Part shown: positions 1 through 11,345 of the stretch, one piece after another
How the letters are laid out: each line of letters opens with the position of its first letter
Position numbering within the stretch: the stretch's first letter is position 1
Assembly (NCBI GenBank): GCA_017562135.1
Contig: QEYB01000921.1
Location: 558,001-622,000 of the forward strand
Length of the DNA: 64,000 nt
Source of the DNA: Dipylidium caninum
Lineage: Eukaryota; Platyhelminthes; Cestoda; Cyclophyllidea; Dipylidiidae
Reading direction: 5' to 3'
Notes under the pieces: generated by a model
What the model saw: the letters and a program-made list of their open reading frames with translations, nothing else
The model's database searches: none
What the model was told of the DNA's origin: nothing
Made by a program: the position numbers and the translations under genes

Positions 1-1451
1 TGCACAATCCCATGTTTTCTGGATGAAGAGTATTTCACTTATTAAAACCGGATCTGCATTTTTTGAGTAGCGTGAGAGTAAGAAAATTAGAAAATGTGCG
101 ACTGTCTAAATGGCCGGAGGGCCACTTATTCGCAGGAACACAACTTAGTAAGAAAAAGGGAACATTTGAAGCATTACTTCGTTAATTTCAAAAACAGTGC
201 GTAAATGCTACTCATAGTCACAATTTGTGTCGCTCCCTCCACCTTCACTCGATAAACAAGGTTAAGCGCCTGCAGATTGTGCAATGAGGTTATATGAGCA
301 AGATTAACGCTAGCAAATCAATGTACTTGCAAGTGCTATAATGTGAGAACGGTCATTCGGACATACTCAAAGCCTTTCAGGGCATATCAAGAGCTTCAGC
401 TGATTTTTTGTCTATAATTCGTATATTTCACTACATTGCACAATCCCGCTAGACTGTCCATCTTAAGATGCTCCAAAGGGTTAATAAAAAGAGTACGTCC
501 GAACACTCAATTATACTTTTTTTATAAGTGTAATACCTACCTCGAAATCAAATGACAATAAGAACCGACTGTGCCTTGCGACTGTCTTTAATGAGTAGTA
601 GGTACGGCGAGTACAAGCTCATTACAAAGTAGTTAACGCACAACATATAACTTATAACGTAGTTTTACATACTGACAAGAATATTTTGTTTTACTGAACG
701 TCCCACCCACCCCTACTTCCGACGTTAGATCGGCACTATCGTAGACGTTTGTCCGTCCCGGTGGTGGCCCAAGTAGTACTCTAGGTGGTGATGAACGGGT
801 AAGTGATGACTAAAAGGCTATTATGAGATGAATGTCAAGTTAGCACCGACCATCGACTCTTTGTGATCTTACTCATATCAGTTAGGAAAGGATATGGGTG
901 TAATACAAAGAAATACAAAGTTGCTCATAATCGCTGAACCCTTCTTTAAGTAACGTTGAGTTCAGATTAAGAGCGATACTCTACACAACCGTCGACCGGT
1001 GCGCTTGCTTCATCTGCGCTTAAAGTTTTAGTAATCTGACTGACGAGATTTTCCCACTTTTGTAGATACTAGCAGAAATCTATCCATAAACCGGGTAAAT
1101 GAACAAGTGATGACCCAAGCATATGCCTGCCTTCTAATGAGAACTCTTGTCTGATAATGCACAAGCGCTCAATCATCTTATTTTTGCTTTAGATCTCAGT
1201 CCCGTGACCCCTTTCTCGGTGGAGAAATGTATTCGCAACGCGGATTCGTCTCGGGGACGCAGGGTCGCACGGTCCTCATTTAGGAAGGCTACCCGTAGTT
1301 GCAAGAAAAAGCGGGTTCTGCACTGTGTTTACACTATGAAATGATACCGTAATGTTTATACCTCCTGCCTTAGTGTCAGTGAAGCTAGTCTGGGTTTGGC
1401 TCGTGAAATAATTCAGCAACAATGTATTTTGAGGCATCGGGTCAACATGTT
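1..1451. other. 5' flank, no gene supported
   Basis: AT-rich unique-looking sequence. A 65-codon open frame at 1147-1344 (+) starts at TTG, resembles no family I know and has no clear splice context. I see no RNA gene or mobile-element signature here. Confidence 0.5.
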
Positions 1452-1740
1452 TCACCCTGAGTTGTGAGCGTGCGCCTCGGGTTCCATTGTCTTCACCTCC
1501 TCCTTCATTTGCTTAATCAGCAGAGCAAGTGCCGTGGGGTCTGCGCCGTTCTCTAGGAGCCTTAAGGATTCGAGGAGTTCCCTCTGAGTTAAACCTAAAA
1601 CGCAGGGTAGGATGCCTTGTAGTAGGGCATTGTTGAGTGAGAGCGGGAGGCGTTCGCGTACCTGTGTTGAGTTCGTCTGATATTCTGCTTAGGATACCGA
1701 ACGCTTCTGCATTCGTGGAAAGTTCTTGCAGGTCAGACAT
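1452..1740 (-). CDS. MZT1: Mitotic-spindle organizing protein 1 (MOZART1)
   Basis: Two exons, 1662-1740 and 1452-1594, separated by a 67-nt GT/AG intron, encode 73 residues (human protein 82). The intron phase is 1 and the frame is continuous across it. Exon 1 starts MSDLQELSTNAEAFGILSRI and reaches an ELNTG motif. Exon 2 continues with GLTQRELLESLRLLENGADP and then ALALLIKQMKEE. The order 'ISxxLNTGL..., ENGxxPxALAxxIKxxK' is the family signature. In known animals the protein binds N-terminal helices of gamma-tubulin complex proteins and recruits the complex to centrosomes. The start codon is preceded directly by CCCTAG, and the gene lies 147 nt after the SNAPC3 stop on the same strand. Reading straight through the intron gives a false 75-codon ORF, so naive calling misses this gene. 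Confidence 0.88.
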
Positions 1741-1760
1741 CTAGGGGATTGCACACAAGT
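1741..1760 (-). promoter_or_regulatory. Candidate trans-splice acceptor at the MZT1 start
   Basis: On the minus strand the bases immediately before the MZT1 ATG read ...CAATCCCCTAG, so an AG acceptor touches the start codon. Flatworms use spliced-leader trans-splicing for downstream genes in polycistronic units. The close SNAPC3-MZT1 spacing fits, but the pyrimidine tract is weak and this is inference. Confidence 0.4.
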
Positions 1761-1850
1761 AAAGCGACGCGTAGGGAGGGCTGGGGAGCCCCTCTCCACG
1801 ATAACTACTTCCATAACGCGCAGTGAGAACGAGAGACGGAAGCTATATAG

Positions 1851-1856
1851 TTTATT
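1851..1856 (-). terminator. Poly(A) signal for SNAPC3
   Basis: TTTATT on the plus strand is AATAAA on the minus strand, 31 nt past the SNAPC3 stop and before the MZT1 start. It would separate the two messages. Confidence 0.6.
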
Positions 1857-1887
1857 CACAAAATAGAGCTACAAGATCGCACAAATT

Positions 1888-3756
1888 TTAACGAGAGAAC
1901 TCATAGCCGAAGAATTTCTGCACACGGAAACGGGGATCAATCTTCCTCCCATCAGGAGTATAGAGCAGATAACGGAGGCAGGTAATACAGAGCATGGTAG
2001 GGTCCTTCGGCAACAGATCGCCTGCATCATGCACTAACCACTGTGCTCTCAAGCTGTTGCATGCTTCGCACGACATCCGTCTCTGCGGAGCTTTTCCCGT
2101 GCATTTGGGATAAGCCGACACTGATTGTGCGCAGGTCCGATCAGTGAGCCTAAAGGATGGCGACGTGTACTTGAAAGTTTCCAACGGTTCACTTAAACTA
2201 GGCATTTTTCTCCACAATAATGAAAGTACATAGTGCAACAAATGCTCGGGGTTGATAGTAAAGGCTAGTTTGATTCACGAAAGCAAATTGCACCAGTAAT
2301 CGACGAATATAACCGATTTTTTACAATAGAAAAAAAAGAGGGATAATGTGCCGTGCTTACATGTTACACCAAGCATCTATGTTGACTACCTACCAGCGAT
2401 CAGTTACCGCAAGTACAAATGTACAGCGATAACATAAAGATAATATACGCAAGAATAATCTCATAATTGATTGCACCTTACTTTTCGATTACAAATACGA
2501 TAAACCACTAACTTTCACTTGCTGAATTATAAAGCAAAGTGCTACTAATCACTCACCTCAATGTAGTAAACATGATTATGTGTTCACAATTTCCTTGATG
2601 TAGAAAAAGATACGGTTTGCCCAGACTAATGGTAAGGTCGCCCAATACGTGATCAGACATAGTGGAAGCCGAATAGGCCTCAGAAGCCTTCTCCTTGCGA
2701 TTATTGTGCCATTCGATTACAGAACTAAAACCAAACAACTGAGCATAATAACACTAACCGCAAGTCTATAATGTCTCTTGAGAGACCAGTCAAATGAAAA
2801 AAAGTAAATTAACAGCTCTAAGCAACAAAAAACGAATAACGAAAAAGGTATAGGGATAATTAGAACCTACGTGCTTAGCCTAACTGCTCTCGAGTCTCGT
2901 AAATCATCATAAAAAACCCGTTCAATAAAAAAGTAGGATGAAGGGTAGATAGCACGAGCGGGTATATGTAAATCCGGATTATCTATGGCTTCAGAACAAT
3001 CTCCTAGGTAAATCATGTCTTGTGGACATTTTATGGCATCTCGCAAAGTGGCTAACGACTGAGAACCCAAAATTTCAATCCGCTGTTCCATTACCATTGT
3101 CCAAGGCTACAATATTAAGAGAAAAAAAAACAACTCAAATAGTTCGGATAACTTAACGCGATGGAATGTGATATTTCAGAAACTTACAGCATTGCTACAA
3201 TCGACGACGCTCAGTGCAATAGGCCGATAGACGAAAACAGTGAAAACTACATCCTGAATTGGCAACCCACAGTCAAATATACAATCAGGTGAATTTAAAT
3301 AGCCCATATCAACGAGTGGCCTTCTAAAACGACTCCGTATACCCAAAGAATTTTTCTCTATATCTTTCTCCGAAAGGTCTTTGGGAAGGGCATCGAGGGT
3401 CCTCAGGGGCTTTAGCTTACGGCTTCTTCTGTCCGGTACGAAATGAAGCACCTCATCGAGGGTGTGAAAGTCATCTTCTGAGTAAAGATTGTCCAAACTA
3501 GAAAAAGACTTGTTCTTACAAAAGGAAATATTCCGATATTAAGCCCGACTATTACCTACTCGCAATCTTTTTGCAATTCGTCATACAATTCCTCACTGCC
3601 CAGCAAAGATATCATATGAGACTTAAGCAGTAATTCAGCCTCCTTTTCCGTAGTGCAAAAAAATTCTTCCGGAAGAATGGGTAAAAAGGCTTGGAGCAGT
3701 TCTTTACCAGCAATCGTCGGGCATGAAATAGACACATATTCATGAACGTCGGTCAT
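1888..3756 (-). CDS. SNAPC3: snRNA-activating protein complex subunit 3
   Basis: Five exons: 3560-3756, 3188-3497, 2871-3106, 2557-2724 and 1888-2197. All phases match, giving 406 residues (human 411). SNAPC3 is a core subunit of the complex that binds the proximal sequence element of snRNA promoters for RNA polymerases II and III. Visible family landmarks are FIERVFYDDLRDSR in exon 3, SVIEWHN, LGKPYLFLHQGNCEH (human GFPYLYCHQGDCEH) in exon 4, and in the last exon a Cys-rich region (CEAC, then DLLPKDPTMLCITCLRYLLY) matching the zinc-binding C-terminus. The ATG at 3756 is the first in frame and has no splice acceptor next to it, unlike MZT1 downstream. The N-terminal third is divergent, as in other animals. 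Confidence 0.9.
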
Positions 3757-5399
3757 GATCTTACGCGGCGCGCGACCGCGAAAAATGTGAAAATGATCTA
3801 AACATCACAGCGTCACGGCTTATCTATCTCAAGTTATAAAATATGCCGATTGGACTTGAGGTTATTTTCCGTTTTAGATCTTAATTTTATGTAGTTACTA
3901 TTAAGACATATAGTCTATAACACCTTGGAAAATTAAGCATATTGTAGTTTATTTGGCGATAGGGCCTTGGCATTACCTATTCACTATTAATAACATCCTG
4001 ATGGAATTCAAAAACTATCTTAGTAACTGCAGATTCTAGTCCTTGTTTCAAAGTATGAAGAGGGGTTCAGATCCCACCCCGGGTTCATGCTTACAGGACT
4101 ATGTTCGGTGAAGTCAATGGTAATTTTCTTCCTCACCTTATGATATCTGCCCCAAAACAGAAATAGTGCCATTTCTTGTCTGCAATTCACTTGTATGCAG
4201 GTGTATACGGCTTGGTTTTAGGTGCGGCCACGAAGATATTGGGTTGCCTTTGATTTCAGACTAGCGTCAAACAGTGACAATCCTACGCTGCACGAAAGCC
4301 CATTTTATTCTAGGCCTAAGGTTTTGTAAAACTCCCTCAGTTACTTATGAGTTTCCTAGATAAGATGTACGATACTTCTTCTTCAATGAAATTCTTCACC
4401 ATATGTGCCCATCTTGGCCATTTTTGTTAACGACCTAAAGTAGGGAATACTTTGTGGTGTTTGGACACGAGGGTAAAATTTCGTTTTTTAATGCGTGCCT
4501 CAACTAGTCGTGATATTTGTAGTTTTCCCTTTGGATAACAATTTCTGTCTTGTGATAGAAATATGGGAAACTTAACAGCTATTGCAGATCGGTGCGATCA
4601 CGGAAAAGGTGGCAGAACGTGGTTTCTGTGCTTTGATACTATTCACTAAGAGGATTAAAGAACGCGATAAGTATAACGAAGACCTAGATGGGCAAGGTGT
4701 ATGCATCATGTAAAAACAAAATTCCTTGGCCGCAAAGCAACTGGAAGTCCAAAACGCTAGCCTTTGACGAGGTAGGTTATGAAAAAAGGGCCGTTAGTCT
4801 CGAAAACTGTATTCCAATTAGAGGATGTAGTGTATACGGAGGCCATTTGAAAGACTATGCGATACACTAAGAGTTATTGAAACCGAAGGACAGGCTTAAT
4901 TATGAGAAATATTGTCAAGAAGCGGATAATTAAAGGTGAGCAGTGCAACGAAGATTTCACTTTCCATGATGACTCGCACAGGCGACGCAAGAAGTGATGA
5001 GGGAGATGGAGGGAAGGAGGCGAGGGGAACGGTCTTTCTTCAACGTCAGGTCGGAAGGGGGAGCACATTGCATGGCTAATGGTTGAGGCGAGGCAGTGAG
5101 ACAGGCGAAATAGAAGGTGAAAACGTGGGAGCAGAAAGGAGCTCCTTCAAAAACCACACGAAATGTTTTATGTGGCATAGAGTGAAGAGGCAGGACTGAC
5201 AGTGGCCAGACGACGACGAGCCGACCTGACGTGCGAGGCCACACGCCGTGCGCCTCGTGCGTGCCACATGTCCACGAAATCTCCATTCCACAACACTCCA
5301 CGTGGCCACTTGTATTTGAAAAATATCCACAATCGATGCATGCGGCTGGTGACTGCTTCATTGGCGCATTATGGCTGCTGAGATGCAGATCAGTCGCGC
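3757..5399. other. Intergenic, no gene supported
   Basis: Mostly AT-rich. A 60-codon frame at 4688-4870 (+) shows no family resemblance. Composition becomes GC-rich near 4.95 kb on approach to repeat copy A. Confidence 0.5.
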
Positions 5400-6490
5400 T
5401 GAGAAGACGGCGATCGCCCTCCTCTGCCACTTCGCCTTCAACGTCTTCTTGCTGCCCCACTTCCTGCCTTTCAACCTCAACGTGTTCTGTTTGCTGTGGA
5501 CCGTGCTCGCCGTGACGGAGCACCTACTCGGAGGTGAGAAGCTGCGCTTCACTCCAGTGGGCACTCTTCATTCCTTTCTCCACTTCATCACCGTCACCAT
5601 GATCATCTCGGTAATAGAATTTGTGCTTCAGGTTGCGTGTGCGGGTCGAGGCCCTCGCCATGGAGTAAAAAGAGGGACGGTGAAGTGGGTGGTTGTGGTG
5701 GCAGCAAGAAGATAGAGGAGGAGTAGGAGGAGGAGTCAGGCGAGGGGGCGAGGCGTTCGCTCTCACTAGTCGCCACGGTGGGGCTGGATCAAGAGGATTC
5801 CACGAGCTGGGGTACCCCCTCACTTGTGAACGAGGTGGCAACTCCCTCCTTCACCTGCAAAGTGAGTCACCACCAAATGACACTTCTTCCTCCTCTTCTC
5901 TGCACTCCTCTCGTCTCCTCGCCTCTCGACCTCTCTCCCCTCCTCACGACTCCTCGCGACGACCCACTTCGCATTGTCTGCATCGTAGAAGCGCATGACC
6001 TCGCGCCTCCTGTACTTATTTTGCTGTGGCTTGCCAAGCAACGACGCGCGCGGGAGCGTCGAGCGACGCAGAGGGAAGTGGAGTCGGAGACAGATGAAGT
6101 GAGGGAAGATAGAAAAACTTCTGGAGAAAATAAGCAAGTCGCAATAAAGCATTCAACAGCAATCCGCCCTCTCTCCTCGAGAATTATTTGTGTAAGGAAA
6201 TGAAGTAAATGTAATGTACATAACCTAAGTCTAATTGTGAGTATATGTTTCCTCCTTCGCCTTCTTTCGTCTTCTCTCTGCCACACACGCCATTTGCGTG
6301 CCTGGTCTGCTATTCACAGGTGGGAGAGAGAGAGAGAGAGAGAGAAGGTGGGGTGGGGTGGGGAATGAGCACGGAGTAGGCGAAGAAAGGCAATCGACGT
6401 ACTACAACAAAGCGAACTTGGGGCTTGCGGTTTTTGTGGAAGAGTAAGGCTGGGGGAGAGTGGGGCGAAAGTGGTGCTGAGAGACACTTT
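5400..6490 (+). repeat. Copy A of a transmembrane-gene-like unit
   Basis: First of three related segments (A here, B at 8.44-9.75 kb, C inverted at 11.08-11.86 kb). A frame opening with ATG at 5371 gives MAAEMQISRAEKTAIALLCH followed by a hydrophobic stretch (FNVFLLPHFLPFNLNVFCLL), VTEHLLGG, then a second hydrophobic segment ending near 5650. A later open stretch at about 5960-6110 has a short hydrophobic helix (PPVLILLWLAKQ) and then an Arg/Glu-rich tail. CAATAAAGC at about 6141-6149 could be a poly(A) signal. This looks like a small multi-pass membrane protein with two or more exons, but I recognise no family and cannot fix the junctions. Copy A has the best-preserved frame of the three. 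Confidence 0.55.
6324..6345. repeat. (GA)n microsatellite
   Basis: About eleven GA units inside copy A. The same tract recurs in copies B (about 9573-9598) and C (as CT). Confidence 0.9.
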
Positions 6491-6699
6491 TATAATGGAC
6501 GAGTGGAGAGTGGAGGGGGGCGAAAGGAGAGGGTAGACGTGTAAGGAATTCTGGTAAGAAGAGGCTGAGTGATGTTTCATCAGGGCATTGTAGTAGCTTG
6601 ACGAAGTGGCCGCACGAGAAGGGAAATTGTGTTCTGCGCTCATGCAGGAAGAGCTTCACGATGGTGGATTGGGAGTTGTGTCCCCTGATTACCGGTTGC

Positions 6700-7290
6700 G
6701 AGATCACTTACCGGTATAAAGGGCCCCCTGAAGGAGGCCAAACACCTCGACCACCAGTCTCTTGATCCTATTGTGGTGAAGGGGCCTGTCTCATTGAAGG
6801 CGGCAGCCCAACACCAGGAGGTTGAGGAACCAACGAAGCCTGCCACTTGGGAACACCCAGCAACACCGCCACCCTCTACAATACCACCAACAATCCCACT
6901 GCCACCCTCGAAATACATCCATTCACTGGATACCTAAGTGGAGCGGCAGAAGACAGTTGCCGTGCCACCTCCTCAGCCCATATTGTCCCACCACGCCGTA
7001 GTGAAGGAGGAGATTCGGGAGATCCAACCCTCTCCTCACTGTCATCGTAACAGGTGAAAAGGCCAGCATAGAGGGCATGCTTCTACACAGTACTCGGGAG
7101 GATCGAGCACCTCATGCTCTTCCTGCTCTTCCAAGGCTACCTTTTCGTCGAAAGTCGCTTCATGAATCTGTGACGTCGCATACGAGGGAATGGTACAACG
7201 TGAACGCCATCCACCTCGCAAGCGTCCTATGAGACCGCACCCACAACGCTCTCTCTCCACGCAGCTCGGTGGCACAAACATCTCAACCTT
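6700..7290 (+). pseudogene. Displaced fragment of the EPS8-like proline-rich exon
   Basis: The plus strand here aligns with the minus-strand exon at 20.2-20.95 kb. Shared peptides include LDPIVVK, QHQEVEE, KPAT, TPPPST, PPTIPLPPSK, TVAVPPPQP, VVKEEIREI and the AYEGMVQRER stretch matching GYEKIVQNQR. The frame is broken here: a stop follows the SLDT codons near 6935, and the frame ends near 7296. It is therefore a degenerate paralogue in the opposite orientation to the 20-kb gene. The matching SH3 half-exon of a paralogue sits at 12.17-12.24 kb on the other strand, so the two parts no longer form one gene. Confidence 0.75.
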
Positions 7291-8439
7291 AATTTAGTAC
7301 TGCAGACGCCATAACACCAGTCATCGCCCGCCTCTGGATACCGCAATGTGGGCTGTTCACGGCTTGTGCAATCCACATGGGAATCAAAGGTGTGTAGCTA
7401 CGGAATGGAGGAGAGAACACAATCACCCCAACCACCACGTCTCCCTGTTCAATACCGAGAATGCCAGGTGAAAGTCATCCTCAGCAAGTGACATGCAACT
7501 TGCGGAACGAGGTCCCCGTACGGGTAGTTGCCGTCGTCAAACTGATTGGTGCGTCCACCTCCTGTACTCCACTATTGACAAGTTACTATTCGCATGAAGG
7601 ATTACTACAATGTCAGTAGAGATGGGGAAAGCACTCGGTTTATTGGGAAAATTACTGCAGAACACGAGCCGACCTCGAATTTAAGCAATGCCTGCGTCAA
7701 AATGGCCACAGTTGCCCATCTACTAAATACTCGCAATTTATGTCACAAGTGACTTCGTATATGCGTACTATTCGGTATCACGAATCTCATCACAGGGCAT
7801 GCAAGTGGATGAATGTGCGGGTACTGGACAAACATAAGTGTGGAAAAGGGAGACGACGCCCGGGTAGATACCTCCTGAGGCTGTTTGCGCAGATAAAGGA
7901 CTGCACTCGTACACAACCCAACGGAGGGTGAGAGCAGGACGGGGCGAGCTGTCACCGTCACATCACTTCACCGTAGCAGCACCGGTTCACCTCAAGCCTG
8001 CCGTCAGGCATCTGAGCGTAGAGCTGAAGCGAGCCAGTGACTCCTGCCTCTCCTCCACTTTGTGACGGCATCGCGTCCCCACCCTCATAGGAAATGGCGT
8101 TCGCGCACCACAGTCCCTTTTCCACGTGTCACAGACAAAAAAGACTGCGCCGACCCTCGCTCACATATTTCACCTAGAAACGGCCACCTTCTACTCGCCT
8201 ATGTGCACAGTCCCCTTTTCCCACACAAGCTTCCAGCCTCTGGATGCGCATGTATGCGATAAATAGCAAGACGGTACAAGTTATTAGGCTCAGTGGCGCC
8301 GTTAATAGACGAAAACAGGTTTGGCGCCATGTCATGAATGGTGAAGTCGAAACGGTAGGAAAAGAAGAGTATATATTACAACTGTTTTAGTGCACGAGAG
8401 GTGCTTGAGGATTGGGTGGTTGGGGACTGTTAAGAGCGA
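7291..8439. other. Intergenic, no gene supported
   Basis: Mixed-composition sequence with short overlapping frames on both strands at 7.74-7.96 kb that look like chance. No repeat or RNA gene recognised. Confidence 0.45.
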
Positions 8440-9750
8440 CCGAGGCTGCCAACGTGTTCACCCACTGCGAAGCGAGGGATTTACTTCCTCACTGTTCAAT
8501 ACCGCATTCATTCTATTTAGCGTTTGTAAAGACAGCTGCGATCGCCCTCCTCTGCCTCTTCGCCTTCAACGTCTTCTTGCTGCCCACTTCCTGCCTTTCA
8601 ACCTCAACGCCTTCTGCTTGCTGTAGACCATGCTCACTGTGACGGAGCACCTTCTGGGAGGTGAGAAGCTGCGCTGCACTCGAGTGGGCACTCTTCATTC
8701 CACACTTCATATCATCACCGTCAGCATTGCTATGATCATCTTGGTCAGTAGACTGTGTTTTAGATGGATCAGACTCTGTGATCGTGTGAAAGCCCTCGCC
8801 TCCTCACTGCGGAATAAGAAGGAGGAGGTAGGGTGAAGCGGTAGGTAGTGGTGGTAGCGAGAAGATGGAGGAGGGGGAGTTAGGCAGGTGGAAGAAGCTT
8901 TCGTTATCACTAATCGCGACATTGAGGTTGGATGAGGAGGATTCCATCCACAAGCCGGGCTATCCTGCAACTCGTGGACGAGGTGGTCACTCTGTCCGCG
9001 ATGCAGACTCGTCATTACTAGTGCCACATCATTTGTGAAACAGAAGGGGATTGACGGCATGGTAAGTTAATGAAGAGTGCCATGTGGAGTGTGTCGGTGT
9101 ATTGTCATAGCGAGACTGTTTTTCCTTGCAGGTTGGGGGCCGGATGGATGTCCGAGGCGGCAAGAGGAAAACAGATCATCACAATTTCAGTCACAATAAA
9201 ATTGCACTTCTTTCTCCTCTTTCGCCTCGCATTGCCTGCATTGTAGAAGCGCATGTCCTCCCGCCTCCTGCGCTTATTTTGCTGTGGCTTGCCAAGCAAC
9301 AACGCGCGCGAGAGCGTCGAGCGACGCAGAGGGAAGTGGAGTCGGAGACAGAGGATGTGAGGGAAGATAGAATACTTCTGGAGACAATAAGCAAGTCACA
9401 ATAGAGTATTCAACAGCAATCCGCCCTCTCCTCGAGAGTTATTTGTGTAAGGAAATGCAGTAAATGTGATGTACATAGCCTAAGCCTAATTGCAAGTGTG
9501 TTTCCTCCTTCGCCTTCTTTCGTCTTCTCTCTGCCACACACGCCATTTGCGTGCCTGGTCTGCTATTCACAGGTGGGAGAGAGAGAGAGAGAGAGAGAAG
9601 GTGGGGTGGGGAATGAGCACGGAGTAGGCGAAGAAAGGCAATCGACGTACTACAACAAAGCGAACTTGGGGCTTGCGGTTTTGTGGAAGAGTAAGGCTGG
9701 GGAGAGTGGGGCGAAAGTGGTGCTGAAAGACACTTTTCTGAGACAAGTGT
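8440..9750 (+). repeat. Copy B of the transmembrane-gene-like unit, frameshifted
   Basis: Direct repeat of copy A. Relative to A it has lost one C in the CCCC run of the LLPHFLP codons (about 8580), which breaks the first hydrophobic frame. It also diverges after GTLHS, where A's second hydrophobic stretch becomes a different sequence. The 3' part (about 9218-9400, IACIVEAHVLPPPALILLWL and an Arg/Glu-rich tail) is close to A. The region after the tail, including the (GA)n tract, is shared with A until about 9735, where the two diverge. B is most likely a pseudogene copy. Confidence 0.65.
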
Positions 9751-10103
9751 GTTCATTTACAAAAAGTGACAAACCTCATCAAATGGCTAAATCGACACGA
9801 ACGCAGAGAAATGGATAAATTGGCTTCATGTGCAGTTTGACGGGCATAATGAATTCGGCGAACAGGAACACAAGCACTCGTCTCCTTCTCTGCGTTTCGC
9901 TAGGTCATATCGTCAGCAAATTTCGCGATAAGATGATTACCTGGCAACGACTCAATGCACTGCAAACTCCGATCTACTTAAACAATCTCAAAATATGATC
10001 CAATCTTCCCAACATTTTTATTCTTCTCCAAAGTCACTGTGGCAAATCTCCTTTAATTCATAGTCTCTTTAAAGCTTAAAACTAGTGACATATATAGCTT
10101 TGT
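9486..10103 (+). repeat. Left arm of a ~0.6-kb inverted repeat
   Basis: Reads as the reverse complement of 10728-11345. The two arms encode the same 106-codon non-coding-looking frame (9498-9818 plus, 11013-11333 minus) and differ only at scattered bases. Similarity weakens over the last 20-30 bases next to the spacer. Confidence 0.85.
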
Positions 10104-10727
10104 CAGCCGCTGATATGCTTATAAAATTATTTGATTTGCCTATATTTATTACATTTACGTCTTCCTCCATGCTCAATGTCACTGAATGAGGTTGCTGCAT
10201 AGGTTAGGTGTTAGCACAAGGAGTATTCGACGTCGCCCAAGCCTTTTCTACTCAGTCAATTTCACCTTGTCAATTCTCCTTCGTACAATTACAGGCACTA
10301 CGTCGTTCAGTGATCTGGTAACTGATAATCGTAGCCAATCACTTGCCCTCCACAGATCTCAATGTTATTATCCAATGTCTGAGAACACCTTTTTCTTATC
10401 CTTTTACCCATGCTAAAGGCTGCATTGCGGAGGAAAATAATCTAATTAACAACAAACTACCACATCACTGCATTTCTTCCAACTCCTTCCCCTCTCCTCT
10501 CCTTTCTGCATTAATATGAGAACCCTTCAGAGCAGACAGCGCTCTCCTTCTTGCTCGATTTTCCATGTAAAATATCAGTTATTGTGGAGTGGGGCATAAA
10601 CGCCATGAAAAATAGCAGGACACATTACCGTATCGAGAGGCGGGCACTGACTGATGTGACGGCGTGTGCGGTGCGGAAGAAGGCTAGAAATTTGGACAAA
10701 GTATTTATAGGCTTATTGGGGCCTCAA
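10104..10727. other. Spacer of the inverted repeat
   Basis: About 620 bases between the two arms. No gene, terminal repeat or transposase frame is seen. The longest frame (10186-10416, plus) looks like chance. Confidence 0.5.
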
Positions 10728-11345
10728 AGGGCCATATATGTCACTTGCTTTAAGCTTTAAAGAGACTATGAATTAAAGGAGATTTGCCACAGTGACTTCG
10801 GAGGAAGAATAAAAATGTTGGGAAGATTGGATCATATTTTGAGATTGTTTAAGTAGATCGGAGTTTGCAGTGCATTGAGTCGTTGCCAGGTAATCATCTT
10901 ATCGCGAAATTTTGCTGACGATATGACCTAGCGAAACGCAGAGAAGGAGACGAGTGCTTGTGTTCCTGTTCGCCGAATTCATTATGCCCGTCAAACTGCA
11001 CATGAAGCCAATTTATCCATTTCTCTGCGTTCGTGTCGATTTAGCCATTTGATGAGGTTTATCACTTTTTGTAAATGAACACACTTGTCTCAGAAAAGTG
11101 TCTTTCAGCACCACTTTCGCCCCACTCTCCCCAGCCTTACTCTTCCACAAAACCGCAAGCCCCAAGTTCGCTTTGTTGTAGTACGTCGATTGCCTTTCTT
11201 CGCCTACTCCGTGCTCATTCCCCACCCCACCTTCTCTCTCTCTCTCTCTCTCTCCCACCTGTGAATAGCAGACCAGGCACGCAAATGGCGTGTGTGGCAG
11301 AGAGAAGACGAAAGAAGGCGAAGGAGGAAACATATACTCACAATT
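10728..11345 (-). repeat. Right arm of the inverted repeat
   Basis: Reverse complement of 9486-10103 with only occasional differences, for example D codon GAT versus GAC near 11057. Outward of about 11320 the sequence switches to resembling copy A rather than B. Confidence 0.85.

Noticed and set aside
4040..4110. tRNA-like T-arm (GGTTCAGATCCC)
   Set aside because: The flanking bases do not form a T-stem, and no acceptor stem, D-arm or anticodon arm could be paired.
9498..9818. 106-codon ORF, repeated identically at 11013-11333 on the other strand
   Set aside because: The identity comes from the inverted repeat. The sequence includes a (GA)n tract and lies after a likely poly(A) site, so it reads as untranslated repeat rather than a duplicated gene.
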